Origin: Basidiobolus meristosporus CBS 931.73
Lineage: Eukaryota > Basidiobolomycota > Basidiobolomycetes > Basidiobolales > Basidiobolaceae
Direction of reading: 5' to 3'
Length of the DNA: 64,000 nucleotides
NCBI GenBank assembly: GCA_002104905.1
Contig: MCFE01000064.1
Coordinates: 62,001-126,000 of the forward strand
Below, one piece after another: positions 1 through 9,216 of the stretch (position 1 is the first letter of the stretch; each line of letters starts with the position of its first letter). The notes beneath the pieces are model-generated. The model was not told where the DNA came from. It saw nothing but the letters and a program-made list of their open reading frames with translations, and ran no database searches. Position numbers and translations under genes: made by a program.

Positions 1-417
1 AATGGAAATAGAGAGTAAGAGATAATCGAACTGATGAGACATATCGAAGTCCGCTCAGAACACAACGTGCGATTTAGCGTAGCATCACTTTATGTAGGAG
101 TTCTCGGATCTCCATATTTCTTCTACTGCAATGACACGAGCCCAATATTTTCTAGCTAGTTTTTTCTCACTAATATGGCATTTGCTCGCAAATGCGAGAA
201 TATTAATACAGTTACCATCACACTCAAATTATTTAATGGAATTGCTGAATTTTTGTTATTTACTCTTATCACACAATAGGAGTTCCACATATATAACCGC
301 ACCTATTATCGATCGCTATAGATCAGAGGCTGTTGCAAAGCATATTGTATATTGAATACGTGTTTTATTCATCAGAAAACGAGTTCCACACATATAACCG
401 TACCTGATATTGATCAC

Positions 418-424
418 TATAAAA
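418..424 (+). promoter_or_regulatory. TATA box of SSP1
   Basis: TATAAAA lies 76 bases before the ATG at 494. All six family members have such a box at 61-79 bases, which supports using the internal ATG rather than the longer in-frame ORF start at 410, which would lie upstream of the TATA box. Confidence 0.7.
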
Positions 425-493
425 GTATGCTCTCATTCCCGACTATTTCATCACAAGAAACGCTTTCAACTGAGCCTTTTCAATAATTCCATA

Positions 494-913
494 ATGATCG
501 TGACCTCTCTAGTCGCTCTTGCCATGGTGGGCTCCACTCTCGCGGCTCCATTGCCCAAGGTATGCAAGCAGAATGTAGCACTCCAGGCACCCAAGGAGAT
601 CCAAGCTGGATGCAGCATGAGACTTCGAATCTCCATTCCTGCTCATGCACTGAGCACCGTTGAGTCGCTGGATGTGAAGCTTTACCCTGGAAAATCTCAC
701 CATGGAGCTTTGGTGCACCAAGTTCAAACGAAGGATATCCCCAGCAACCAGGAGAATATCGACATGATGTTCCCAGTGACCAGTAAATTCTTGGGAAGCA
801 ATACGTTGATACTCACCGAAACATCCCACAGTGGAATTGGTTGTCCAACAGTCTATGGTACACAGGGGCTGCTTGTTCTCCCAAGGAAAGCTGATATGAT
901 GTGCGTCTTCTAA
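494..913 (+). CDS. Small secreted 4-cysteine protein, family member 1 (SSP1)
   Basis: 139 residues, family not recognised. Residues 1-18 form a hydrophobic signal peptide ending in AA before PLPKVC, so the product should be exported. The mature part has four cysteines (24, 40, 117, 137) that could form two disulfides, an LDVKLYP strand-like segment (59-65), a G-LVHQV segment (71-77), a FP pair near 93 and GCPTVYG at 116-122. Alternating hydrophobic residues suggest a small beta-rich fold (inference). The ORF is open from 410, but ATG 494 is chosen because it gives the family length and sits 76 bases after a TATA box. An AATAAA-like signal follows at about 938. It is closest to SSP3 (about 19 differences, half in the last 22 residues). 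No transmembrane segment or anchor is seen after the signal peptide. An effector or cell-wall role is possible but unproven. Confidence 0.85.
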   Translation: MIVTSLVALAMVGSTLAAPLPKVCKQNVALQAPKEIQAGCSMRLRISIPAHALSTVESLDVKLYPGKSHHGALVHQVQTKDIPSNQENIDMMFPVTSKFLGSNTLILTETSHSGIGCPTVYGTQGLLVLPRKADMMCVF

Positions 914-1159
914 AATTGACTAGATTATTCCAAGAAAAATAAAAACACATTTCATGATGGAGCTCTTTCTGAGATTGACCATTTGAAATCACACTGTTCT
1001 GTAAGCTCGAAATAGCATTGTATTCGACTAAAACGTAGTATTCAAAGTGCTTTAACCTAAGATACTTAATCGTGTCATTTTTCCGGATTTAATTTGAAAT
1101 CGGAAGAAATTTTCTGAATGCTGTGAAAAGTTCGTGTTTCGAGTTATAATTCCAATCAT
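914..1159. other. Spacer without recognised gene
   Basis: Holds the SSP1 3' untranslated region with a poly(A)-type AATAAA near 938. No credible ORF, RNA or transposon sequence is seen in the rest. Confidence 0.5.
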
Positions 1160-1300
1160 CGTGGGTTTTAGCTCATAATGCTCTAGCATTTAGTCCTAAT
1201 CCAGGAGATATTGATAGTATGTTCTACGTAAGCTTGTGCATGTTGCTTTCCGACACATCCGCAATGAAGTTGAATGCCATCATTAATCGTGAACTTCGCG
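1160..1300 (+). pseudogene. Possible relic of an SSP gene (internal part)
   Basis: A short decayed match to the middle of SSP1/SSP3. CCAGGAGATATTGATAGTAT at about 1201 resembles the NQENIDMMFP coding stretch, and ACATCCGCAATG at about 1255 resembles the later ETSHNG-CP coding stretch. Spacing between the blocks is shorter than in the intact genes, by multiples of three. No start, signal peptide or full frame remains. The similarity is modest, so this could be chance or a very old copy. Confidence 0.4.
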
Positions 1301-1884
1301 TTAATAATTGAAATGCCACCTAAACAAGTTAGGTACGTGATCCTCATATTGCAACCTGGTTTATTGCTGTAGCGCGTGATACATTCTTTTTTTGTGTTTC
1401 AATTTTTGACACAGGTCTAGCTAAATAGCTATTGATTGACAATGAATACTGTAACATCGAAAGTGGCACTTACCTAAACCATCTTTACCAACACATCGTA
1501 ATCCAGCTATCTGGATTGATCTTATTGGCAAGTAATAGGTCATCCTATCATTCTAAGGAGGGTTGCTAAAGGTTATTAAAGGTCGCTTGTTGTGCAACGT
1601 TCTCGATGGTTTGTTAATATCCCCAGTTGATGCTTGGGGATATCATAGCCATATGGAAGGAACACATTCAATTTTTCGAAAATATACAATAATACGCTTA
1701 CATTCCGCGTAATAGTTTTAGATCATTACTGCCTTTAGTTGCTCCAAATCCATGTGCCTTTAGTTCTTGCCTGATGGTACAAGTATCCACCTTATGGGGG
1801 ACAGAAATGGTGCTTTAGTCTGACACTGTGGCTTAGATGAAGGAAATTGAAATTTGAATGGCATTCCGCATAGTATGGGGTAAG

Positions 1885-2070
1885 ATATGCCCAAGTTCTC
1901 GATTCTTTATTTGCACTCGTATTCGGGATACTTTTGGCTCTCTGTATGTGATCTTATATCCCAACAACTCTCATCACGGGACCTTGGCCCCTTCGAATCT
2001 TGGATGATTAGAGTGAACACTGTTGTGGAATTTTCCAAGGAACGTGGCATTTGTGCGAGTGTAACAAAGC
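1885..2070 (+). pseudogene. Decayed SSP gene relic, SSP4-like
   Basis: The DNA from about 1898 aligns with SSP4 (7184 onward) without gaps over the segment coding RFSIPAH to GTL. The ψ-frame reads GSLYVILYPNNSHHGTL where SSP4 has GSLDVRLYPDNSHRGTL. The 5' third including the signal peptide and the 3' third with the last two cysteines are not recognisable. The open frame that overlaps here (1887-2129) is in another frame and is not the real one. A promoter-like block at 1786-1850 resembles the block upstream of SSP4 (6826-6890), so a whole gene with its promoter once stood here. Confidence 0.72.
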
Positions 2071-2567
2071 TTGTATTCATTCATGAAGTTGGCAGTGATC
2101 TCGATTCAACAGAGGCATGTCAATATTGAACACTTACTAACCACGTACATAGAGCAATCTAGGTATTGAAAATAGAGCTGATATCACAGCAAACTGAATA
2201 GTATGTGTGCACCAAAAATACGCTTAAACGAATACAGGCTGTCGTTAGACGATGGAAAAATCTATAATCTGGGGACGGTTGATTCCGCATCTTGAAGTAT
2301 CGAAATATATCAGTAATTCAGGGTAATAGACTAGATTGCAATTGAGTTCTGTGAGCAAATGAATGCATTCCCAAATTGTATCCATTAATGATATGAGTGC
2401 CATGAAAAATATGCTCCTCGTGGGAACACTGAAATCGAGGCTCCAGCAGACAGCCAGTTATAAACCGATAGCGACGGATTCTCACATTTCTTGGGGGTAA
2501 AAGTCGAAGATCTAGAGACCCTAATGAATCCATTGCTCAATATTACAAAGCCACCCACTTTCCAAAA

Positions 2568-2574
2568 TATAAAA
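2568..2574 (+). promoter_or_regulatory. TATA box of SSP2
   Basis: TATAAAA, 79 bases before the ATG at 2647, matching the position of the boxes of the other five family genes. Confidence 0.68.
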
Positions 2575-2646
2575 GCACATTTCATTTCTACCTTTAAGGA
2601 CGAGAAACGCGACTTTCATCATTAGTTTATCCAACTAGATCTCCGA

Positions 2647-3066
2647 ATGTACATCTCAACATTGCTCTCCCTGGTGCTGGTTGGAGTCACTCTCTCCGCT
2701 CCACTTCCCCAGGTCTGCAAGTCAAATGCGGTTAGCCAGGGACCTAAAGCTATCAATGTAGGATGTAAGATAAAGCTGCAGTTCACTGTCCCTGCACATA
2801 TTCTCAGTGCAGTAGACACATTGGATGTAAAGTTGTATCCAAGTGGGTCTCGTCGAGGTACGCTTGTGCATCAAGTGAATACCAAGGATGTGCAAAGGGG
2901 CCAACAGAAAATCGAAGTCGTATTCCCGGCCGGTGGTAGACACCTGGGCAAATCAACGTTGGTGCTGTCCGAATCACCCTATCAGGGGATTGGGTGCCCA
3001 GCAGTGTATGGTGTTCATGACGTGACCGTGCTTCCTAGTAGCCCAGATGTGATGTGCATCCTATAG
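2647..3066 (+). CDS. Small secreted 4-cysteine protein, family member 2 (SSP2)
   Basis: 139 residues. A signal peptide (1-18, ending LSA before PLPQVC) leads into the family domain with Cys 24, 40, 117 and 137, LDVKLYP at 59-65, GTLVHQV at 71-77, VFP near 92 and GCPAVYG at 116-122. The C-terminal run VLPSSPDVMCIL groups it with SSP5 and SSP6 rather than SSP1/3/4. It is more basic than SSP1 (SGSRRGTL, RGQQK). It stands alone on the same strand between SSP1 and SSP3, with no operon-like overlap. No intron is needed to reach family length. The function is unknown; the export signal is the firmest statement that can be made. Confidence 0.85.
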   Translation: MYISTLLSLVLVGVTLSAPLPQVCKSNAVSQGPKAINVGCKIKLQFTVPAHILSAVDTLDVKLYPSGSRRGTLVHQVNTKDVQRGQQKIEVVFPAGGRHLGKSTLVLSESPYQGIGCPAVYGVHDVTVLPSSPDVMCIL

Positions 3067-3840
3067 ATTCAATCCCGATCCCGACTAGTAATTAAACGTA
3101 AAGAATATTCACAAATCAATAAGCTTCCCAAATTTGCTATACTCTAAAGTATATTAGTGTTTTATTGAGTATAGTAACCGACCATAATGATGGTAGTGAT
3201 GTAGGTCTTGGTAAAGAGCGCAGTATCCGACTTGGCCTAACCAATAAAATAATATCACACAACCCATATTTAACTCGGTACAGTCAACCATATATAAGCT
3301 ATATTTTTCGCATCTGACTTCCTGTTATTACTTTGTAACACAAATATCCACATTCTGGGGTCATACTAATCTCGTCTTAACCAAATAAAGGCTTGGGCCA
3401 TTGCTGGAGCCAGTATAGCACATCTTTTTCCTAAAGTAAGAAAGTGGAATACCGTACTCGAGATACACAGTGCTATCCTAGTAGATATAGTGGTACTGAT
3501 CTCGCCCCTTTCCGATATGACATATGATAATAAGCATGGGCTACCACAGGGCAGTCGAGGAAGCTAGTGTGACAAATGCCACATGTGGTATCAAAATCCA
3601 GCTGGCTATTTCCTCCAGAATTCTGCGTACTATCAGCTCGCTCGATATTAAGCCGAACTAAGGCAACTCTCCTCGTGGGAGTCTGGCTTCGTTAAGTGCG
3701 AGCTAAAAGAACACAAGGAGGCCAAAGAAACCTGGAGATACTGTTCTGCTTTGTGAGCTCATTAGCCTAATATCGTCCAAGTAGCCTTAATGGCTAGCAT
3801 CTCCCTACGTTGGAGTTCTCTACTCCCATTTTCTTCCTAC
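3067..3840. other. Spacer without recognised gene
   Basis: AT-rich spacer between SSP2 and the second duplication unit. It contains one copy of a recurring motif (ATATCCACATTCTGGGG at about 3345). No convincing coding frame or transposon relic is seen. Confidence 0.5.
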
Positions 3841-4262
3841 TGCAATGACGCAAGCTCCATATATTTTAGCTTATTTTTAAACTAATATTACAGTCACACT
3901 TAAGTAGGACAATAAAAATGCATTATCGTCACATGCGGATTATCCAATGTATGATGATATTATACAACCCTTACTGTGTGTAAACATTTCTCGTATCCTG
4001 GTATGGTTAGTGCTGGGAATGCATACGAATTGGAATCAAGGTCAAACGTTCAAATTTGTCACCATGAGTAGCATTTTCATGAACTGATATGTAGCTCATT
4101 AAGCACATGGTGTCCAGGATTTTCAAGAACTCGCATTTTTTGAATAATGGACTTCTGTATATTCACTTTACAGGTTGTTTCATAGCATATTGTATATTGA
4201 ATACGTGTTTTATTCATCAGAAGATGAGTTCTGCACATATAGCCGCACCTGGTATTGATCAC

Positions 4263-4269
4263 TATAAAA
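4263..4269 (+). promoter_or_regulatory. TATA box of SSP3
   Basis: TATAAAA, 76 bases before the ATG at 4339. Spacing and flanks are the same as at SSP1, as expected for a duplicated promoter. Confidence 0.7.
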
Positions 4270-4338
4270 GTATGTTCTCACCTCCCACTATCTCATCACA
4301 AGCAACGCTTTCAACTGAACCTTTTCAACAATTCAGCA

Positions 4339-4758
4339 ATGATCTTGACCCCTCTGGTCGCTCTTGCCATGGTGGGCTCCACCCTCGCGGCTCCATTGCC
4401 CAAGATATGTAAGCAGAACGTGGCACTCCAGGCACCTAAGGAGATCCAAGCTGGTTGCAGCATGAGACTTCGAATCTCCATTCCTGCTCATGTACTGAGC
4501 ACCGTTGAGTCGCTGGATGTGAAGCTTTACCCTGGAAAATCTCACCGTGGTACTTTGGTGCACCAAGTTCAAACGAAGGATATCCTCAGCAACCAGGAGA
4601 ATATCGACATGATGTTCCCAGTGACCAGTAAATTCTTGGGAAGCAATACATTGATACTCACCGAAACATCCCACAATGGAATGGGTTGCCCGACAGTTTA
4701 TGGGGCCCAGGAGCTAGTTGTTCACCCGAGAAGAGCTGGCGTGATTTGTACCTACTAG
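4339..4758 (+). CDS. Small secreted 4-cysteine protein, family member 3 (SSP3)
   Basis: 139 residues, start chosen at ATG 4339 by family length and TATA spacing (the frame is open from 4255). A signal peptide (1-18) precedes PLPKIC; cysteines are at 24, 40, 117 and 137. Residues 24-115 are nearly identical to SSP1, but the last 22 residues differ at ten positions and instead resemble SSP4 (both have GAQEL-V-P-RAG-IC). This suggests a gene-conversion or recombination junction close to the GCPTVYG codons. The final residues ICTY replace the MCxF ending usual in the family. Several AATAAA-like signals follow near 4780. The function is unknown; it is presumably a secreted protein like its neighbours. 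Confidence 0.85.
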   Translation: MILTPLVALAMVGSTLAAPLPKICKQNVALQAPKEIQAGCSMRLRISIPAHVLSTVESLDVKLYPGKSHRGTLVHQVQTKDILSNQENIDMMFPVTSKFLGSNTLILTETSHNGMGCPTVYGAQELVVHPRRAGVICTY

Positions 4759-6319
4759 AATTGAATGGGCAATTTTAAAATAATAAAAGTATCGTCAACT
4801 GTTCTTTTACACGGCACAAGATACTCTTTACTTACAAATTTTTGAGATTGGTCATCTGAATACGGGATGTTTGGTACACTTAAAACTGCATATATGTATA
4901 TATTTATGAGATCATGGCTCGAGCCCTCAACTTTCTGGGCTTAGGATATCAGTGACCGCCTGTTCATCCGAGTATTCTGGAGGTGCCAGAAATTTGCGTG
5001 GAATACAGTAAGCCAGAATCATGATAGCAGCGCGCGATGCTGCGCTCAGGTATTGAAATGCACCACCAGTGGTGTTGTAAACTCTCACATTCTTCGGACG
5101 CTCCTTGTATCTCTCAAAGTGTGGCCTAAATTTATTGTATGAAAATTTCTATTATCCCATACAGTAGCCTATTAAGACTTCTAGTTGATGCTTGGTGAAA
5201 CATCATCCGCATAGTAGGGACATATCGCGTTCCATATGATGATTCTACACCATTGCTACCTTTAGGCACTCTTATACCATATATCACTAGTTCCTGTTTG
5301 ATTGCACCAACATTCGTATTGTATGAACATGTTGCTTAGATGAAATAAATGTCAATGAAAAAGCGATCTCCTAATAGCACAGGGATTGCTACACCAAATT
5401 TCCGAAATCAAACTGCTAAAAAACATTCATTTACTAGGGATTTATATGTGCATAATGGTAAATTCGCATTTTCATTACCCTACTCAAATGCCACGCTCTC
5501 ATTATTGAATCTTTGCAACACTCATAAATGCTGTATTCACCTTTGCTGCAGTTGGCAAAGGAAATGAACTTACATACTCATCACGAAGATAATATTCTCC
5601 AGATATTGAACGATTGATTTGATATAGCTATACCCTGAATAGTATGTGTAGGTCCGCCAAGTCCTTATTGAGTTAAAGATTAGTGGCTGGTGGTACAGTA
5701 ATCCACAGTCTGGGGATATTTCACAGTTGATTCACTATCCGGATTGAATAAAGCATATCATCGGAACGAAACAACAGTCTAGACTATTTATAGCTTCTGG
5801 GCCCACAATGAATACAATACTATATTACATGTATTAGAATATTAACGATACTGTTGCCACAATCGCTCATGCTTATATCTAAGTGCAGGAATCAAAATAT
5901 TTTGGTAATTCATAGAGTGACAGTCAGCAATACATTTGAGTTCAGGGCCAGTAATAAGAGGAAAGCCACAATGCTTGCATTAAGTCACGCCTAATATGCT
6001 ACCCATGAGATGATCAAGTTGTGGTCATTGATATATCGGCATGTAATTGACAACTAAGGTTATGTAATTCTGAAGTTGGTCTGCCACCTGGTCGGTTCTG
6101 TGACTTAAAACCATTCGTACATCTCAACAGGACAAATGAGCGACCGCAACAAACGTATTCGCAACTCTCTGTTCTGAGGCAACCATACCATATCCGAAGC
6201 AATCTAGTAAAAGGGGTTTTCGTTGACCAGACCTTTAGTGATTACTTGATTTCACTACTGTTCACATTCTGGAGACACCTGTCTCATGTTTCAACTTTTA
6301 GAAGGAAGTAGCAGGTTCA
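4759..6319. other. Long spacer without confirmed gene
   Basis: The first kilobase matches the spacer after SSP1 (unit A'). A remnant of the SSP4-type promoter block may lie at 5305-5345 (TTGCTTAGATGAA), but no SSP relic could be aligned after it. The open frame 5349-5567 (72 codons) has no recognisable features and I do not call it. Confidence 0.45.
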
Positions 6320-6598
6320 TTGACCAATCAATTCTTGCCCCTTGCGATTTCTAGTCAATCCCGAGAAATTAATGCTATTGACGAATACTTTATTAGCATT
6401 GCTAAAGAGAAAGTTCTAGATACTGCGTGGCAACACATGGAAACACGCAAGGGGTATGCAAAGAGCCCGGGTCGGTATTGGTGGTACAAAATCCATATGG
6501 TGGGCACTCCCGTTTGCTGTGAGGAGAGAGAGAAGCTGCAGCCAATCCTTACAACGGGATCCATGAGAAAATATGGCGACGATTTTCGAGTTGAATAG
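6320..6598 (+). CDS. Unassigned small ORF, doubtful gene
   Basis: A 92-codon frame beginning ATGACCAATCAATTC in slightly more GC-rich DNA than its surroundings. The product would be soluble and rather charged, with a WWYK motif and a CC pair, and no signal peptide. It does not belong to the SSP family and I recognise no domain. There is no paralogue in the other spacers. It may be a real small gene, a fragment of a longer spliced gene or chance. Confidence 0.2.
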   Translation: MTNQFLPLAISSQSREINAIDEYFISIAKEKVLDTAWQHMETRKGYAKSPGRYWWYKIHMVGTPVCCEEREKLQPILTTGSMRKYGDDFRVE

Positions 6599-6971
6599 GG
6601 TGCAGGGTTCACGAATATATAGTACGTCTACAAAGCCATGGGAAAATTTTGTCGTGCATGATCGACACTGGCGTTGATCAACCGGTATTCAATATTTTAA
6701 TTCAAACCAGAGCTTGGACCTATCCGATGAGACGCGGTGAACCAACACGACGCTATCGTTCCGCATATTAGCTTCGATCTTCGCTGGCCTTGCTATTCTT
6801 AACTCAGTAACTGTCTGTCAACACCGATATCCATATATTGGGGACAGTGCGACAATAACACAGTACGTGAATGTGGCTTAGATAGAGTGTTGAAGTTCAA
6901 TGACAAAGAGAATGAGAGGATAACTAAGTTAAACTTTGTATGAATATTTTGCGCCACAGACTTGGGTTCAC

Positions 6972-6978
6972 TATATAA
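6972..6978 (+). promoter_or_regulatory. TATA box of SSP4
   Basis: TATATAA, 79 bases before the ATG at 7051. Upstream at 6826-6890 is a block (ATATCCATATATTGGGGACAG, then GTGGCTTAGATAGAG) that recurs before the relic at 1885. Confidence 0.65.
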
Positions 6979-7050
6979 GCATACCCCCATTTACGTCAAC
7001 TAACCACGACCAACGCTTTTAACCTCAGAATATTCTAATAACATCAAGCA

Positions 7051-7470
7051 ATGTTCGTGCCAGCTCTACTCACTCTTGTCATGCTAGGCTCTGCTCTATC
7101 AGCTCCGTTTCCTACCATTTGCCAGCAGAATGTGATACTTAAGAGTCCCAAGGAGATCCAAGTTGGTTGTAACTTGTTGCTTCGATTCTCTATCCCTGCT
7201 CATATACTGAGTACTGTTGGCTCACTGGATGTGAGGCTCTATCCCGACAACTCCCATCGGGGGACTTTGGTACATCAAGTTCAAACGAAGGATATACTCA
7301 GCAACCAGGAGAATGTAGATATCATGTTCCCAGTGGCTAGGAAATTTTTGGGTAGTAATACTTTGACACTCACCGAAACGTCCCGCAACGGGATCGGTTG
7401 TCCGACAATTTTTGGAGCTCAAGAGTTGATGGTGGGCCCAAAAAGAGCTGGCGATATATGCATCTTTTAG
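7051..7470 (+). CDS. Small secreted 4-cysteine protein, family member 4 (SSP4)
   Basis: 139 residues. A signal peptide (1-18, ending LSA) is followed by PFPTIC instead of the usual PLPKIC. Cysteines 24, 40, 117 and 137 are conserved; LDVRLYP is at 59-65, GTLVHQVQTKDILSNQEN at 71-88, MFPV near 92 and GCPTIFGAQEL from 116. The segment TKDILSNQEN is shared with SSP1/3, placing it in subgroup A. The tail VGPKRAGDICIF resembles that of SSP3. It is the intact gene closest to the relic at 1885-2070. Its promoter carries the recurring GGGGACAG block about 205-220 bases before the ATG. The molecular role is unknown. Confidence 0.85.
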   Translation: MFVPALLTLVMLGSALSAPFPTICQQNVILKSPKEIQVGCNLLLRFSIPAHILSTVGSLDVRLYPDNSHRGTLVHQVQTKDILSNQENVDIMFPVARKFLGSNTLTLTETSRNGIGCPTIFGAQELMVGPKRAGDICIF

Positions 7471-8600
7471 ACGCGACAAGACAAGCTTGAAATCACTAAA
7501 GTCTATAAATCCAAACAAATCAAATGACTGTACTTGATAGTCTTCACTTTGCCATTGTAATTATCTTCCAAATACTCACTATAGAGGACCGCTTTGGTGA
7601 TAGAAACGTGGTCGAGAATATATCGGGGTTTATTCAACCACCCTGCAAGCGAGATGTGCTATTAATCTATCAATTGCTTGTGTGATATGTATGTGTGTTA
7701 TAGCATTTGAGTAGTTGTGGAGTTTCGGTATTCATGCACTATAGGAGTATAGAAGTCACTGTGTTGCACAGAGCTTTCTATTTAAAACAGAGATCTAGCC
7801 CTTAGTTACCATGCGATAAAGATTTGAAGTGAAGCAAGTATAATCTAGCTTACCCACTGTATATTGATGGTACGGATATCTACATTTTGGAGATACCTTT
7901 CTATTGGGTAGAATATCTGACCCAAGTATAGCACATGCAAGTAATACATCACTGGTTAGCTTGCAATGGCAATTGACTACCATCCATTAATTCATAATTG
8001 GAGTATTATTATCCATATATAAATCCCACATGGTACACTAATAAAAGCTCGTTTGATAAGTCCAACAGCGGAACTCCTCGACGGCATAATAGACAACATT
8101 AGTTATTCTAGTCCCAATGTGTCCGAATATGGTTTAAGTGAAGCATGGCAGCTTTCGCCATCCTCTCATAGTATCCCTTTCGGTAGCCCGAACGTCAGTT
8201 CTCAGAATATTCGGAACCAAAAACCGGCATGTTGGAATTACTCCGCCCATCTATTTTGGGCATTGGGTGCCTAATTTGGAGCTTATTTGAATACCCCCTG
8301 TTGCCCCTCTGTGATTTATTGTAGCCGAGATCACTCCTGGCGTACTTCCTACTTGTTGAGGGCCACTTTCTGGGGTGAAACACCGTATTCTTGTATTTCA
8401 CCTCCGCAGAAATAAGTCGGGGGCATAAAAAGTCAACCGCTCGGCTGGGCCGAAAATGACTAATAAAGGAGAGTAGGTTATACCATGGATTGACTGAAAT
8501 GTATTTAATAATTAGAAATAGGAGTGAGCCATATGACAAACCCAATTCGTCATGCAAAGAGCGTATATTTCAACAGAAGTTGGTTGAGCTCAGGAAATCG
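7471..8600. other. Spacer without recognised gene
   Basis: Contains another copy of the recurring spacer motif (GGATATCTACATTTTGGAGA at about 7875). Open frames at 8053-8274 (+) and 8195-8557 (-) overlap each other, show no domain or family similarity and are treated as chance. Confidence 0.45.
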
Positions 8601-8623
8601 GATCACCATGCGGTGATCACGTG
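8601..8623. promoter_or_regulatory. Inverted repeat plus CACGTG box upstream of SSP5
   Basis: GATCACC and GGTGATC flank four bases (8601-8618), and this runs directly into CACGTG (8618-8623), a site bound by many fungal bHLH factors. It lies about 175 bases before the SSP5 ATG and 100 before its TATA box. Position and symmetry make it a candidate operator, but I did not find the same arrangement before the other five genes. Confidence 0.35.
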
Positions 8624-8722
8624 TCGGGTTATGCTGGCATAAACCCAGTTCCCAGGATTGAGAATGCGGCCAATTGGCTCAAGTTGGCAGTGGCTCATCA
8701 AGTCACCAAGTCTCATCTAGGC

Positions 8723-8729
8723 TATAAAT
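8723..8729 (+). promoter_or_regulatory. TATA box of SSP5
   Basis: TATAAAT, 74 bases before the ATG at 8797, in line with the other family promoters. Confidence 0.65.
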
Positions 8730-8796
8730 ATGAACATTACCTCCAAGCGACCCAAACTTAAGCTACTGGGCGCATCTGTATTCTTTACAACTTGTT

Positions 8797-9216
8797 ATGC
8801 TTATATCCACTGTAATATCGTTCCTGTTGATTGGCGCCAGTGTATCAGCCCCGCTTCCGAAGATCTGTAAAACAAACACTAGTATTGAAGGACCCAAAGA
8901 GATTCATGCTGGATGCAGTATAAAGCTAAAGGTCAAAATACCTACTCAGGTCCTGAGTACAACAGGTGCGCTGGATGTGAAACTCTATCCGGCCAATTCT
9001 CGCCAAGGGATCTTGGTTCACCAGGTAGGCATGAAAGATGTACGGCCTGTTCAAGGGCATATTGAGATCCTATTCCCTATCAGTAGCCAATTCGTGGGAA
9101 AGGATACTTTGATCGTTACAGAGACTTCCCGCAACCAAAGACAATGCCCAACGGTCTATGGAAGCTTTGAGCTAAACGTGCTCCCTACTAGCGCGGATGT
9201 AATGTGCATGTTTTAA
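8797..9216 (+). CDS. Small secreted 4-cysteine protein, family member 5 (SSP5)
   Basis: 139 residues, signal peptide 1-18 (ends VSA), PLPKIC, cysteines at 24, 40, 117 and 137. LDVKLYP occupies 59-65 and LVHQV 73-77; the middle is the most divergent part (VRPVQGHIEI). RQCPTVYG precedes the tail VLPTSADVMCMF, which puts it in subgroup B with SSP2 and SSP6. The coding frame starts directly with the family-length ATG, so the start is not in doubt. AATAAA follows about 15 bases after the stop. This promoter is the only one seen with the inverted repeat/CACGTG arrangement, which could mean different expression timing (speculative). Function unknown. Confidence 0.85.
   Translation: MLISTVISFLLIGASVSAPLPKICKTNTSIEGPKEIHAGCSIKLKVKIPTQVLSTTGALDVKLYPANSRQGILVHQVGMKDVRPVQGHIEILFPISSQFVGKDTLIVTETSRNQRQCPTVYGSFELNVLPTSADVMCMF

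Larger units (their letters stand above)
60..2330. repeat. Segmental duplication unit A (SSP1 neighbourhood)
   Basis: This stretch, holding SSP1 and its flanks, is similar over much of its length to about 3800-5770 around SSP3. Shared landmarks seen by eye: the promoter run just before each TATA box (ending TGATCACTATAAAAGTATG), a block around 340-380 matching 4180-4220, a TTGATGCTTGG block at 1628 and 5184, a GAATAGTATGTGTG-like block at 2197 and 5637, and a TCTGGGGA block at 2268 and 5709. Edges are approximate. The duplication therefore covered promoter, gene and spacer rather than the coding region alone. Confidence 0.6.
3800..5770. repeat. Segmental duplication unit A' (SSP3 neighbourhood)
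   Basis: Counterpart of about 60-2330. The upstream region from the CTACTGCAATGAC block (about 3837; 123 in unit A) through the promoter, SSP3 and about 1 kb of downstream spacer all have recognisable partners. The copies have diverged with small insertions and deletions, while the coding part is much better conserved than the spacer, which points to selection on the protein. Confidence 0.6.

Noticed and set aside
509-829. 106-codon minus-strand frame opposite SSP1, repeated opposite SSP3 (4333-4674)
   Set aside because: It mirrors the conserved SSP coding strand and recurs only because SSP1 and SSP3 are duplicates. No start context or domain.
8195-8557. 120-codon minus-strand frame
   Set aside because: Overlaps another chance frame, no recognisable features.
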